Below are positions 49,709 through 58,805 of a stretch of 64,000 bases of DNA, piece by piece. The DNA comes from Pseudotabrizicola sp051200875. GTDB lineage: Bacteria; Pseudomonadota; Alphaproteobacteria; Rhodobacterales; Rhodobacteraceae. The number at the start of each line of letters is the position of its first letter. The stretch's first letter is position 1. Location: the NCBI RefSeq assembly GCF_051200875.1, contig NZ_CP195191.1:62001-126000 (forward strand), given 5' to 3'. Both the position numbers and the translations under genes were made by a program. A model generated the notes under the pieces. It did not search any database. It was not told where the DNA came from and worked only from the letters and a program-made list of their open reading frames with translations.

Positions 49709-50782
49709 ATGAACCTGAAAGCCATCCTGTTGGCCTCGGCCATGCTAATTCCTGGCGCGACCTTCGCGCAGGAGAACATAGACCTGACCATCGCAGCCAG
49801 CCACCCGACGGCGATTCCATGGGTCGGCATGATGCAGACCCATTTCATGGCCGAGACTGATCGTCTTTTGGCTGAAACTGGGAACTACAAGATCACTTGG
49901 AACGAGGCTTTTGGCGGCGCGCTTTACAAGGCCAACGCGACGTTGTCTTCGGTCGAGGATGGTGTGACCGATATCGGTTGGGTCTTCTCGCTTCTTGAAG
50001 GTGCCGAACTCCCCTTGTCGCAGGTGTCCAGCTACGCGCCCTTCGCCACCAACAATCCGCCTGTCCAGCTTGCCGTGATGCAGGAACTGATCGACACGGT
50101 GCCAGAGCTGAAGGCCGAATGGGAAGGTCACAACATTGTTGTTCTCGGCCTGACCGGGACCGACAGCTATGACCTCTATGCCAAGAAACCCATCGCAAGC
50201 GTTGCCGACCTCAACGGCATGAAGATAAGCGCACCGGGCGTGTTGGGCACCTGGCTTTCGGGCACTGGGGCCAATCCGGTCGATGGCTCGCTGACGACCT
50301 ATTACACCGACATCCAGACCGGAGTGTCCGATGGTGTGCTTTCGCTGGCGCTGGGGGTGTTTCCCGCCAAGATCTATGAAGTTGCACCGTATGTGACCAA
50401 GGTCCAGATGGGCACCGCCTTTTCCGGGGCCATCGCGATCAACAAAGACAGCTGGGACGCTCTGCCTGCCGAAGTGCAGGAAGCAATGAAGAAGGCCGGG
50501 GCCTATTACACGGAAGCACACGGCAAGGACCTTCTGGAACGCCCCGTCGCGGTGATGCAGAAGATCGTCGAGGCCGGGGCGACGCAAGACCCTCCGGTCA
50601 CCGTTGCGGACCTGCCGCAGGATCAGCGCGAGGCTTGGGTGAACGCGCTTCCCGACCTCGCCGGAAACTGGGCCCGTGACATGGATGCTAAGGGCCTGCC
50701 TGGGTCGACCGTGCTGAACGCTTACATGGCGGGCCTAAAGGGACGCGGCGAAACTCCGGTCCGCGACTGGAAGGTCGAGTAA
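49709..50782 (+). CDS. dctP: TRAP transporter substrate-binding protein DctP
   Basis: This 357-aa periplasmic protein has a Sec signal peptide (LKAILLASAMLIPGATFAQ, about 1-21) and a DctP-family fold: GVTDIGWVFSLLEG, LNGMKISAPG and the lower-domain YYTDIQTGVSDGV. TRAP binding proteins capture organic acids. In this context it probably binds the carboxylated aromatic or related acid degraded by the neighbouring enzymes. GGAGGAG lies upstream. First gene of dctPQM. Confidence 0.9.
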   Translation: MNLKAILLASAMLIPGATFAQENIDLTIAASHPTAIPWVGMMQTHFMAETDRLLAETGNYKITWNEAFGGALYKANATLSSVEDGVTDIGWVFSLLEGAELPLSQVSSYAPFATNNPPVQLAVMQELIDTVPELKAEWEGHNIVVLGLTGTDSYDLYAKKPIASVADLNGMKISAPGVLGTWLSGTGANPVDGSLTTYYTDIQTGVSDGVLSLALGVFPAKIYEVAPYVTKVQMGTAFSGAIAINKDSWDALPAEVQEAMKKAGAYYTEAHGKDLLERPVAVMQKIVEAGATQDPPVTVADLPQDQREAWVNALPDLAGNWARDMDAKGLPGSTVLNAYMAGLKGRGETPVRDWKVE

Positions 50783-50783
50783 C

Positions 50784-51338
50784 ATGACCAGCCTCGGCGA
50801 CGAGGTCCGGACGACGGGACCGGTTGGGCGCGCGCTGGCCTGGGCGGGGGACGGTCTTGCGGCCGTCTCCACCCTGCTGATCGCTGTCTTGATGCTCGTC
50901 ATCTGCGCCGATGCCTTTGCGCGCAACACCATGGGCGCCTCGTTGCCCCTAGTCTCAGAACTTGGGGCCGCGCTTTTGGTCACTATCGTTTACTTGGCGC
51001 TCGCGACCACGATCCGCACCAATCGGCTGGCGCGGACTGATATGGTGCTGGGCGCGTTGGCGCTGTTCAGGCCGCGGTTCGCCGCAGTGCTCTCCGCGCT
51101 CTATGACCTGATCGGGGCCGTGCTACTTGGTTTGATCTGCTGGGCCGGTCTTCTGACCCTTGCCAAGGACTACCGAGGCGACCTCTACATCGGCATCCAG
51201 GGCGTGCTGACTTTCCCCACTTGGCCCTTCAGCCTCGCTATTGTTCTTGGTCTCGCGGTCGCTGTCCTGCAGTTCCTTTACCAGTCCTGGCAGGCCATTC
51301 GCGGCGGTCAGGCGCGCACGGGCGGGGGGCTGGAATGA
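50784..51338 (+). CDS. dctQ: TRAP transporter small permease DctQ
   Basis: This 184-aa membrane protein has four hydrophobic segments typical of DctQ, with the conserved CADAFARNTMGASLPLVSE region near residues 45-63. It starts 1 bp after the dctP stop and overlaps dctM by 4 bp. It couples the binding protein to the large permease. Confidence 0.9.
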   Translation: MTSLGDEVRTTGPVGRALAWAGDGLAAVSTLLIAVLMLVICADAFARNTMGASLPLVSELGAALLVTIVYLALATTIRTNRLARTDMVLGALALFRPRFAAVLSALYDLIGAVLLGLICWAGLLTLAKDYRGDLYIGIQGVLTFPTWPFSLAIVLGLAVAVLQFLYQSWQAIRGGQARTGGGLE

Positions 51339-52648
51339 CAGGAATCGAAATCGGCATCTTCGCTGTCGTGGTGCTGCTCGTCCTGATACTGGTCGGCATG
51401 CCGATCGGCGTTGCCATGCTTGCCGTGTCGTTCAGCGGCGTCTCCCTCATTCGCAACGAAGGCGTGGCCTTCCGCATGGCTGGTTCGGTCGCCCGCGATA
51501 GTCTGCAGGATTATCTCTTTGCCGTCGTGCCGCTGTTCGTTCTGATGGGCCTCCTTGTCACCGTCTCGGGTGTGGGCAAAGATACCTTCGATGTCTTTCA
51601 ATCCGCGCTCCGCCGTGTCCGAGCGGGCTTGGGCATCGCCACGGTCTTCGCCAACGCGGTCTTCGCCTCGATCACGGGCATTTCCATAGCTTCTGCCAGC
51701 GTCTTCTCTCGTGTGGCCGTGCCCGAAATGGTACGCCATGGATACCACAAAGGCTTTGCCACCGGCGTCGTCGCGGGCTCCTCCGTCCTCGGCATGTTGA
51801 TCCCGCCGTCACTTCTGATGATCGTCTACGCCGTCCAAGCCGAGGAATCGGTCGGCCGAATGTTCCTGGCAGGCGTCGGCCCGGGCCTCCTTCTATCGGG
51901 GCTTTTTGTCCTGACCATCTTTCTTATGTCTCATCTTCGCCCCACAGCAGTCTTCACACTAGAGGCTGACCAAAGCGACCTGCCGACCCTGACAGCTGCC
52001 CAGACCGCGCGCAAGGCGCTGCCGATCATGGCTCTCATGGGGATGGTTCTCGGCGGCCTTTATGGCGGCTTTCTGAACCCGACCGAGGCAGGGGCCGCCG
52101 GGGCGCTTGGCGCCCTCTTCATCGCCTTGCTGCGCCGATCGCTGGGTCAGGGCAGGCTTTGGCAGATCCTGGTTGAAACCGGACAGATCACCGTATCGGT
52201 CCTGTTCCTTGTTATGGCCGCCAGCTTCTTCTCGCGCATGCTTACGATGTCTGGCCTGCCCGCAGCGCTTGGCGAAACGCTGCTCTCTGGTCCGATCGGG
52301 CCATGGGGCTTTCTGGTGATCTACCTTCTGGTGGTCATTCTTCTGGGCTGCATCATCGACAGTATCTCGATCATGCTAATCCTTTTGCCCATTGCGATCC
52401 CCGTCGCGAGGGCGGCAGGCTTCGACATGATTTGGTTCGGGGTGATGACCGTCATCGCGGTCGAGATCGGGCTTTTGACCCCGCCTTTCGGCCTTTCAGT
52501 TTTTACCATCAAATCCGCGATCAACGACCCGGGCCTGCCGGTCGGAACCATCTTCCGCGGCGCACTTCCTTTCGTGGGTGCGATGGTCGCGGCGCTTGTG
52601 ATCCTTGTCCTCTTTCCCGCCATCGCCACTTGGTTGGCCCGCATTTAA
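51335..52648 (+). CDS. dctM: TRAP transporter large permease DctM
   Basis: This 437-aa polytopic protein has about 12 hydrophobic segments and DctM landmarks: SASVFSRVAVPEM, GSSVLGMLIPPSLLMIVYA and LTPPFGLSVFTIKS. It uses the sodium gradient to import the organic acid delivered by DctP. ATG 51335 overlaps the dctQ stop; the longer upstream frame lies inside dctQ and is rejected. Confidence 0.92.
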   Translation: MTGIEIGIFAVVVLLVLILVGMPIGVAMLAVSFSGVSLIRNEGVAFRMAGSVARDSLQDYLFAVVPLFVLMGLLVTVSGVGKDTFDVFQSALRRVRAGLGIATVFANAVFASITGISIASASVFSRVAVPEMVRHGYHKGFATGVVAGSSVLGMLIPPSLLMIVYAVQAEESVGRMFLAGVGPGLLLSGLFVLTIFLMSHLRPTAVFTLEADQSDLPTLTAAQTARKALPIMALMGMVLGGLYGGFLNPTEAGAAGALGALFIALLRRSLGQGRLWQILVETGQITVSVLFLVMAASFFSRMLTMSGLPAALGETLLSGPIGPWGFLVIYLLVVILLGCIIDSISIMLILLPIAIPVARAAGFDMIWFGVMTVIAVEIGLLTPPFGLSVFTIKSAINDPGLPVGTIFRGALPFVGAMVAALVILVLFPAIATWLARI

Positions 52649-52657
52649 TCAGGACCG

Positions 52658-53185
52658 ATGATGACCCAGCTACTCTTCTTCCCTGGCTCGCTTCGTGCTG
52701 AGGCCTCTTCCACCGCCCTGATGAATGCGCTGATCGCACGCCTGCCCGATGGAGTAACTGCCGAGACGGCCGACATCGGGTCGCTGCCGCACTACAATGC
52801 CGATCATGACGGAGGCCCTGCGGTCGCAACCCTTCTGGCCCAGGTCAAGTCAGCAAATGGCGTGGTTTTCGTTACGCCGGAATATAACTACTCCATCCCC
52901 GGTGTGCTTAAGAACGCCATCGATTGGGCCTCACGACCGGGCTACAATTCAGTTTTCAAAGCGAAACCTTGCCTGGTCATCACCACCTCCGGCGGCGCCC
53001 TCGGCGGGGTACGGGCCCAGGGCCATCTCAAACAGATTCTCTCGGCGATGTTGGCCGAGCTTTTGCCCTGGCAAGAGATCGTGGTCCCACAAGCACCAAT
53101 AAAAGTAGTACACGGGGCGTTCCAAGACCAAGCGGTCATAGACTTTGCAGGAAATGCAATAGCGGCCCTTCTGGACCGAACTTAA
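52658..53185 (+). CDS. NADPH-dependent FMN reductase
   Basis: This 175-aa flavodoxin-fold protein starts MTQLLFFPGSLRAEASSTAL and has TPEYNYSIPGVLKNAIDW, the signature of the FMN_red family that includes chromate and azo reductases. It may supply reduced flavin, or directly reduce a quinone or nitro/azo group in the cluster's pathway. It follows dctM by 9 bp and ends the rightward operon. Confidence 0.88.
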   Translation: MMTQLLFFPGSLRAEASSTALMNALIARLPDGVTAETADIGSLPHYNADHDGGPAVATLLAQVKSANGVVFVTPEYNYSIPGVLKNAIDWASRPGYNSVFKAKPCLVITTSGGALGGVRAQGHLKQILSAMLAELLPWQEIVVPQAPIKVVHGAFQDQAVIDFAGNAIAALLDRT

Positions 53186-53289
53186 CAGCAAGGGAGTTCC
53201 CGGGACTGCGATCGGGCCGGAGTATGGTGTTATCAGGATAACTTGGCTTTCCGCCGGACAGATCGCCCGGCTAGTCTCACGGGATCGGC

Positions 53290-53520
53290 AAACGCCCTCC
53301 TTTCCGCTATTTCAATACGAGCCCCGAGATCATCCGCCTGGCGGTGAAATTGTACATTCGCTTCCAGTTGTTGCTTCGCAACGTAGAGGATCTTTTGCAC
53401 GAGCGCGGCATCGAGTTCAGCCGAGAGACGATGCGGCACGGGTGGAACAGGTTCGGTCCGATGTTCGCTGCAGAAATCAGGAACAAGCGCGTCGATGCCA
53501 TGGCCGGGGCGGCGCATGAG
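53290..53520 (+). pseudogene. IS6-family transposase remnant
   Basis: The plus strand encodes KRPPFRYFNTSPEIIRLAVK followed by LYIRFQLLLRNVEDLLHERG and RNKRV, which matches the N-terminal third of IS6/IS26-type transposases. The catalytic DDE part is missing. There is no proper start. It lies just outside the 3' end of the tRNA-Thr gene. 53186-53289 and 53521-53650 show nothing else assignable. Confidence 0.75.
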
Positions 53521-53650
53521 GATACGCATTTCGTGCTCAGGAGGTTGGAGCGACTTCGAAGGCTCGTGGCAGTTGAAAGCCGAATTGAACCATTTTTGAA
53601 CAACTGGCTTCAAAGGCGCTGGTTCGTGATTGCTAAGTTGCTGATATTTA

Positions 53651-53725
<75 letters not shown>

Positions 53726-53830
53726 GCCGGGTCACCGTGTGCCGGTGCGATGGGCGGCTGATTAGAGGGAAACGTCGGGCAGCACAACCCCCTTTTTCGC
53801 TCTCTCTGGACCCAATCCTCTAGCTGCGAT

Positions 53831-54040
53831 ATGACGGCGCCTATGACGCAGGACAAAGCCCCTTCCAAAGCTGGCAAATCTTCCGATTCCCGTAAGCCCA
53901 CGCGGGAAGATCGCTTGAAAGCCGCGCTGAAGGCCAATATGGCGCGCCGCAAGGCGCAGGCCAAGGCGCGGGGGGCGGCTGTGGCGTCTGGAATAGATTC
54001 GGGCAATGCGGCGGGCCAAGACCCGCAAGATGTAGAGTAG
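53831..54040 (+). CDS. Small basic protein upstream of murA
   Basis: This 69-aa protein is rich in Lys, Arg and Ala (TREDRLKAALKANMARRKAQ), predicted largely helical, with no Cys and no membrane segment. Similar short proteins precede murA in related rhodobacteria as far as I recall, which supports reality. It ends 9 bp before murA. The Met at 53843 is an alternative start. Function unknown; nucleic-acid or ribosome contact is only a guess. Confidence 0.65.
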   Translation: MTAPMTQDKAPSKAGKSSDSRKPTREDRLKAALKANMARRKAQAKARGAAVASGIDSGNAAGQDPQDVE

Positions 54041-54049
54041 GGCAGTTCA

Positions 54050-55321
54050 ATGGATTCGATTCTGGTCAAGGGCAACGGGGCGCTGAACGGGGTGATCCCG
54101 ATCGCGGGTGCAAAGAATGCCTGTCTGACGCTGATGCCGGCCACGCTTTTAAGCGAAGAGCCGCTGACGCTGACCAATGCGCCGCGCCTGTCGGACATCC
54201 GCACCATGACCCAGCTTTTGCAGTCTCTGGGGGCCGAGGTTGCGAGCCTGCAAGACGGACTTGTGCTGGCGATGTCCAGCCATTCGATCGACAACCACAC
54301 CGCCGACTATGACATCGTTCGCAAGATGCGCGCGTCGATCCTTGTCCTTGGCCCGATGCTGGCGCGGGATGGTCACGCCGTGGTGTCGCTGCCCGGTGGC
54401 TGTGCCATCGGCGCGCGTCCGGTGGATTTGCACCTGAAGGCGCTGGAGGCGATGGGGGCCGAGCTGGACCTGCGCGATGGTTATGTTCATGCCAAGGCCC
54501 CCGGTGGCCGGTTGAAGGGCGCAGTGTTTGACTTCCCCTTTGTCTCTGTCGGGGCGACGGAAAATGCGCTGATGGCGGCAACGCTGGCCAAGGGAACGAC
54601 GGTTCTGAACAACGCCGCGCGTGAGCCTGAGATTGTCGATCTTGCCCACTGCCTGCGCAAGATGGGCGCCGAGATCGAGGGCGAGGGCACCTCGACCATC
54701 ACCATTCAGGGCGTGGACCGTCTGCATGGCGCGACCCATCCCGTCGTGACCGACCGGATCGAGTTGGGCACCTATATGCTGGTTCCGGCGATTTGCGGTG
54801 GTGAAGTCGAATGCCTTGGCGGGCGGATGGATCTCGTCGCGGCCTTCGCCGAAAAGCTGGATGAGGCGGGCGTGTCGGTGACGGAAACCGAACGTGGTCT
54901 GAAGGTCAGCCGCAAGAATGGCCGCGTCAAGGCGGTCAATGTCACGACCGAGCCTTTCCCGGGCTTCCCGACCGACCTTCAGGCGCAGATGATGGCCCTG
55001 CTGTGCACCGCCGAAGGCACCAGCGTTCTGGAAGAGAAAATCTTTGAAAACCGCTTCATGCATGCGCCGGAACTGATGCGCATGGGGGCAAAGATCGATG
55101 TTCATGGCGGTCATGCAACGGTGACGGGCGTGGACAAGCTGCGCGGCGCGCCGGTGATGGCAACGGACCTGCGGGCCAGTGTCAGCCTGATCCTTGCGGG
55201 CCTTGCGGCCGAAGGCGAGACCTTGGTGAACCGTGTCTATCACCTTGATCGCGGCTACGAGAAGGTTGAGGAAAAGCTGTCGGCCTGCGGGGCCAAGATC
55301 GAACGCGTGAAGGGCAACTGA
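54050..55321 (+). CDS. murA: UDP-N-acetylglucosamine 1-carboxyvinyltransferase MurA
   Basis: This 423-aa cytoplasmic enzyme makes the first committed step of peptidoglycan synthesis, adding enolpyruvate from PEP to UDP-GlcNAc. KNACLTLMPATLL (the catalytic Lys22-Asn23 pair) and the reactive Cys118 in PGGCAIGARPVDLH are present, so fosfomycin sensitivity at that residue is expected. C-terminal DLRASVSLILAGLAAEG is typical. Its stop shares a base with the start of the next gene. Confidence 0.97.
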   Translation: MDSILVKGNGALNGVIPIAGAKNACLTLMPATLLSEEPLTLTNAPRLSDIRTMTQLLQSLGAEVASLQDGLVLAMSSHSIDNHTADYDIVRKMRASILVLGPMLARDGHAVVSLPGGCAIGARPVDLHLKALEAMGAELDLRDGYVHAKAPGGRLKGAVFDFPFVSVGATENALMAATLAKGTTVLNNAAREPEIVDLAHCLRKMGAEIEGEGTSTITIQGVDRLHGATHPVVTDRIELGTYMLVPAICGGEVECLGGRMDLVAAFAEKLDEAGVSVTETERGLKVSRKNGRVKAVNVTTEPFPGFPTDLQAQMMALLCTAEGTSVLEEKIFENRFMHAPELMRMGAKIDVHGGHATVTGVDKLRGAPVMATDLRASVSLILAGLAAEGETLVNRVYHLDRGYEKVEEKLSACGAKIERVKGN

Positions 55322-55797
55322 TGGCGGATGCGCGCTTTGAAGATGGCGATGAAGGGCCGCTGCGGCTGATAGCTCAATCGGCGGACGACCTTTCCGTTCT
55401 GTCGGCACTGGTTCAGGATGCCGTTTTTCCGGCAACCGAAATGCGGCTTGATCGCAAGGCGCGCCGCTTTGCCATTCTTCTGAATCGCTTTCGGTGGGAA
55501 GACGAGGCCGCGTCCAAGGCCGCTGGTCGCCCCTATGAACGCGTCCGCAGCCTTTTGGTCATCGACGACGTCCTGAAGGTTCGGACGCAAGGGGTTTATC
55601 CCCGGGACAAGGACTTGGTCCTGTCGCTGCTCTCGATCAGTTTCACCGAAACGACCGAAGGGGCCGGAACGGTGATGTTGGTTCTGGCAGGGGATGGCGC
55701 AGTTGCGGTCGATGTCGAGGTGCTTGACCTGCGATTGGACGATGTGACCAAGCCCTATATTGCGCCGTCCCGTCAGATGCCACAGCACAAGGATTGA
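55321..55797 (+). CDS. DUF2948 family protein
   Basis: This 158-aa soluble protein matches the DUF2948 family of alphaproteobacteria: LRLIAQSADDLSVLSALVQD near the N terminus, RRFAILLNRFRWE, and LLVIDDVLKVRTQG. No function is known. The gene is translationally coupled to murA (ATG overlaps TGA), which is a conserved arrangement. A 7-bp GC stem (GCGGCGG/CCGCCGC, 55815-55837) follows and may end the transcript. Confidence 0.85.
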   Translation: MADARFEDGDEGPLRLIAQSADDLSVLSALVQDAVFPATEMRLDRKARRFAILLNRFRWEDEAASKAAGRPYERVRSLLVIDDVLKVRTQGVYPRDKDLVLSLLSISFTETTEGAGTVMLVLAGDGAVAVDVEVLDLRLDDVTKPYIAPSRQMPQHKD

Positions 55798-55823
55798 TCG
55801 GCGGACATTGATCGGCGGCGGGG

Positions 55824-56249
55824 TTACTTTCCGCCGCTCTCTTCGTCGCCCGCTTTCATCAAACGGTCAGCCTTCTTGCGCACCAGGACTGTGCGAAGAT
55901 CATGCATGGCCAGAAGCAAAGGGTCGGTAACCTTTTCCAACTGCTCGTCGGTGGCCTTGGACTGTGCCCATTGCGTTGTCAGATTCATGTGATCAACAGC
56001 CCGAAGGATGTCATCGACATCCCGTGCCGCGAGCAGGGCCAACCGCTCGCTGAGCCATATGTTGATGGCGTCCAACTCTTCCGGGCTAAGTTTCCGATCG
56101 CCATGCGGCTTTATGTTGCCGTTCTTGACGTTGACGATGGCGATCTCTTCCATTTCGATCCGCCGCTGCCGGTTCTCGGTATCGACCTTGAACACGGCTG
56201 CGCCGTTTTCGCGAATACGAAAATAGAAATCAGGTAGATCGCCTGTCAT
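55824..56249 (-). CDS. Conserved hypothetical protein
   Basis: This 141-aa soluble protein begins MTGDLPDFYFRIRENGAAVF and continues with MEEIAIVNVKNGNIKPHG and a helical C-terminal half (LSPEELDAINIWLSERLALL). No catalytic motif, Cys pair or membrane segment is seen. It lies 9 bp after aatA on the same strand and probably shares its transcript. I do not know its role. Confidence 0.7.
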   Translation of the reverse strand: MTGDLPDFYFRIRENGAAVFKVDTENRQRRIEMEEIAIVNVKNGNIKPHGDRKLSPEELDAINIWLSERLALLAARDVDDILRAVDHMNLTTQWAQSKATDEQLEKVTDPLLLAMHDLRTVLVRKKADRLMKAGDEESGGK

Positions 56250-56258
56250 TCGTCACCC

Positions 56259-57461
56259 TTACGCCAAGGAACTGCAGAACCGCTGAATGCGGCTACAGGC
56301 CTCTCTTAGCACATCATCTGACGTTGCGTAACTTACGCGGAAGTTCGGGGAAAGGCCAAAAGCCGCACCAAAGACGACGGCAACACCGGTCTCTTCCAGC
56401 AAAGCGGTCGCAAACACCTCGTCATTGGTGATGATGGTGCCGCCGGGCGTGGCCTTGCCGATGCAACCCGAGATGTCGGGATAGACGTAGAAGGCGCCTT
56501 CCGGGTTGGGACAGGTGACGCCTTCGGCTGCGTTCAGCATGGACACCACCAAATCGCGGCGGCGTTCAAACAGCTTGCGGTTTTCGGCCAGAAAATCCTG
56601 TGGGCCGGTCAGGGCTTCAAGCGCCGCGTACTGGCTGACCGAGCAAGGGTTCGAGGTGGATTGCGACTGGATCGTGCCCATCGCCTTGATCAGTGCCACA
56701 GGACCGCCTGCATAGCCAATCCGCCAGCCGGTCATGGCATAGGATTTGGAGACGCCGTTGCAGGTCAGTGTACGGTCATAAAGCGCGGGTTCGACCTGCG
56801 CCGGGGTGCAGAATTTGAAATCGCCAAAGACGAGGTGTTCATACATGTCATCCGACATGATCCAGACCTGCGGGTGGCGCATCAGCACATCGCAGAGGCC
56901 GCGCAGCTCATCCCAAGTATAGCCCGCCCCGGTGGGGTTCGAAGGGCTGTTGAAGATGAACCACTTGGTCTTGGGCGTGATCGCGGCCTCAAGCTGTTCT
57001 GGCGTCAGTTTGAAGTTCGTCTCGATCCCGGCCACGACCGGCACGGGCGCTCCGCCGGCCAGCAGCACCATATCGGGATAGCTGACCCAATAAGGGGCTG
57101 GGATGATCACTTCGTCGCCCGGATTGCAGGTCGCCATCAGCGCGTTGTAAAGGATCTGCTTGCCGCCCGTGCCGACGGTGATCTGGTTCGGCGTATAGGT
57201 CAGGCCGTTTTCACGCAGGAACTTGCCGCAGATTGCGGCCTTGAGTTCGGGGATGCCATCCACTGCCGTATACTTGGTCTTGCCGCTGGCAATCGCGCGC
57301 ACCGCCGCATCCTTGATGTTCTGCGGCGTGTCAAAATCCGGCTCGCCCGCGCCAAGGCCGATCACGTCTTTTCCCTCGGCCTTCAATGCTTGGGCTTTGG
57401 TGGTGACGGCGATGGTCGGCGAGGGTTTCACGCGGGCCAGAGTGTCGGACAGGAAGGGCAT
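56259..57461 (-). CDS. aatA: Aspartate aminotransferase (class I PLP, type Ib)
   Basis: This 400-aa enzyme has the class I aminotransferase pattern: GAGEPDFDTPQNIKDAA, the PLP-site NSPSNPTGAGY, SDDMYEHLVF, and the Schiff-base Lys in CNGVSKSYAMTGWRIGYAGG. It interconverts aspartate and oxaloacetate with 2-oxoglutarate/glutamate; many alphaproteobacterial members also take prephenate. It diverges from the XRE regulator across 88 bp. Confidence 0.93.
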   Translation of the reverse strand: MPFLSDTLARVKPSPTIAVTTKAQALKAEGKDVIGLGAGEPDFDTPQNIKDAAVRAIASGKTKYTAVDGIPELKAAICGKFLRENGLTYTPNQITVGTGGKQILYNALMATCNPGDEVIIPAPYWVSYPDMVLLAGGAPVPVVAGIETNFKLTPEQLEAAITPKTKWFIFNSPSNPTGAGYTWDELRGLCDVLMRHPQVWIMSDDMYEHLVFGDFKFCTPAQVEPALYDRTLTCNGVSKSYAMTGWRIGYAGGPVALIKAMGTIQSQSTSNPCSVSQYAALEALTGPQDFLAENRKLFERRRDLVVSMLNAAEGVTCPNPEGAFYVYPDISGCIGKATPGGTIITNDEVFATALLEETGVAVVFGAAFGLSPNFRVSYATSDDVLREACSRIQRFCSSLA

Positions 57462-57549
57462 CTTGGGCTCCTGGTTTGTCTTTTCCGGCTCAAGCTCTTA
57501 TGGTCCGCCCGAAATGCGTTCAAGCATTATCGAAGAAAAGGAGAAGCCG

Positions 57550-57942
57550 ATGGCAGATTCCAGCGATTGGTATGCACAAGACGTGGCGACTTTCGGCGAC
57601 AGGCTGGCCGCCGCCCGGGAAGCCGCAGGTTTGACGCAAGAAGAACTGGCAAAGCGGCTGGGTGTTCGGTTGACCTCCATCAAGGCTTGGGAAGACGATT
57701 CCTCTGAACCGCGGGCAAACCGTTTGCAGATGATGGCGGGGATGCTGAATGTCTCGATCCGTTGGATGCTGACCGGCGAAGGCGAAGGCTTGGATGGGCC
57801 TGCCGAGTTTGCGCCGCTGTCAGATGACGTACAGATGGCACTGAAGGACATTTCCCGTATGCGGAGCCAGATGCTTGCCTTGTCGAATGAGATGGGCCAG
57901 ATGGAAAAACGTCTTCGCAAACTGCTTCGGAAAGAAGGATAA
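57550..57942 (+). CDS. Helix-turn-helix regulator, XRE family
   Basis: This 130-aa protein has an XRE helix-turn-helix (about 15-70, FGDRLAAAREAAGLTQEELA and RLGVRLTSIKAWEDD) and a C-terminal coiled-coil-like region (MRSQMLALSNEMGQMEKRLR) for oligomerisation. AGGAG-like sequence GAAAAGGAGAAG precedes the ATG at 57550. Related proteins occur next to sdhE in rhodobacteria. Target genes are unknown. Confidence 0.85.
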   Translation: MADSSDWYAQDVATFGDRLAAAREAAGLTQEELAKRLGVRLTSIKAWEDDSSEPRANRLQMMAGMLNVSIRWMLTGEGEGLDGPAEFAPLSDDVQMALKDISRMRSQMLALSNEMGQMEKRLRKLLRKEG

Positions 57943-57946
57943 GCCC

Positions 57947-58216
57947 ATGGAAACGCCAGAGGCGCGCCTGAAACGGATGAAGATGCGGTCCTGGCGGCGC
58001 GGCACCAAGGAAATGGACTTGGTGCTGGGGCCTTGGGCCGACGCGCATTTGGCAGGCCTTTCTGAAGCGCGGCTGGATTTGTATGACCAGCTTCTGACCG
58101 AGAATGACCAAGACCTGATGGCGTGGATCCTTGGCAATGCCGCGGCCCCGCCCCATCTGGCGGCTTTCCTGACCGAAATCGCAGATTTCGCGCGGGAGAG
58201 ATTAAAGCGAAACTGA
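57947..58216 (+). CDS. sdhE: FAD assembly factor SdhE
   Basis: This 89-aa protein belongs to the SdhE/SDHAF2 (DUF339) family, which promotes covalent FAD attachment to succinate dehydrogenase. The hallmark RGTKEMD (RGxxE) is at about 18-24, and the five-helix pattern follows (LYDQLLTENDQDLMAWILG). It begins 4 bp after the XRE gene, so they are co-transcribed. Confidence 0.92.
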   Translation: METPEARLKRMKMRSWRRGTKEMDLVLGPWADAHLAGLSEARLDLYDQLLTENDQDLMAWILGNAAAPPHLAAFLTEIADFARERLKRN

Positions 58217-58295
58217 CGAAAGTTCTTCGCAAGTTTACCGAATGTTTCCTGTTTGTGCCGATTCTCCTCGCCAGTCACACTGGTGGAGAGGAACA

Positions 58296-58805
58296 ATGAC
58301 GCTTCATACCCCGGTTTCTACACCGGTTCTGGACGGCACGGCGCAGATGCTGCTTACGGGTTATCTTGACAATCTTGCCATGGTTGAACGGCTGCATCGT
58401 CTGCTTCTGGACGTGATCAAGGACGAATTTGAGCGCCTGACACTTCTGGAAATCAATTCGGTGCAGGCGCTTTTGCTGTTCAACATCGGCGATAACGAGG
58501 TGACGGCGGGCGAACTGAAATCGCGCGGTTACTATCAGGGGTCGAATGTCAGCTATAACCTTAAAAAGCTGGTCGATATGGGCTATATGCACCATCAACG
58601 ATCAGAGCTTGACCGCAGATCTGTAAGGGTTCGTTTGACGGAAAAGGGCAGGGCGGTGCGTTCGGTGCTGAACGAACTGTTTGCCCGCCACGTCGATGTG
58701 TTGATGAAAAAAAACATCATAGATGCCGCCGGCATGGAGGACGTGAACCGGTCGCTGAAACGGTTGGAGCGGTTCTGGACGGATCAAATTCGATATATCT
58801 ACTAG
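58296..58805 (+). CDS. ldtR: MarR-like winged-helix regulator (LdtR-like)
   Basis: This 169-aa MarR-fold protein contains NSVQALLLFNIGDNEVTAGE, the recognition helix SNVSYNLKKLVDMGYM and the wing RRSVRVRLTEKGR. It resembles LdtR of rhizobia and Liberibacter, a regulator of L,D-transpeptidase and stress genes. GAGAGG precedes ATG 58296. The promoter is in the 79-bp gap after sdhE. It overlaps the convergent kpsC end by 4 bp. Confidence 0.82.
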   Translation: MTLHTPVSTPVLDGTAQMLLTGYLDNLAMVERLHRLLLDVIKDEFERLTLLEINSVQALLLFNIGDNEVTAGELKSRGYYQGSNVSYNLKKLVDMGYMHHQRSELDRRSVRVRLTEKGRAVRSVLNELFARHVDVLMKKNIIDAAGMEDVNRSLKRLERFWTDQIRYIY

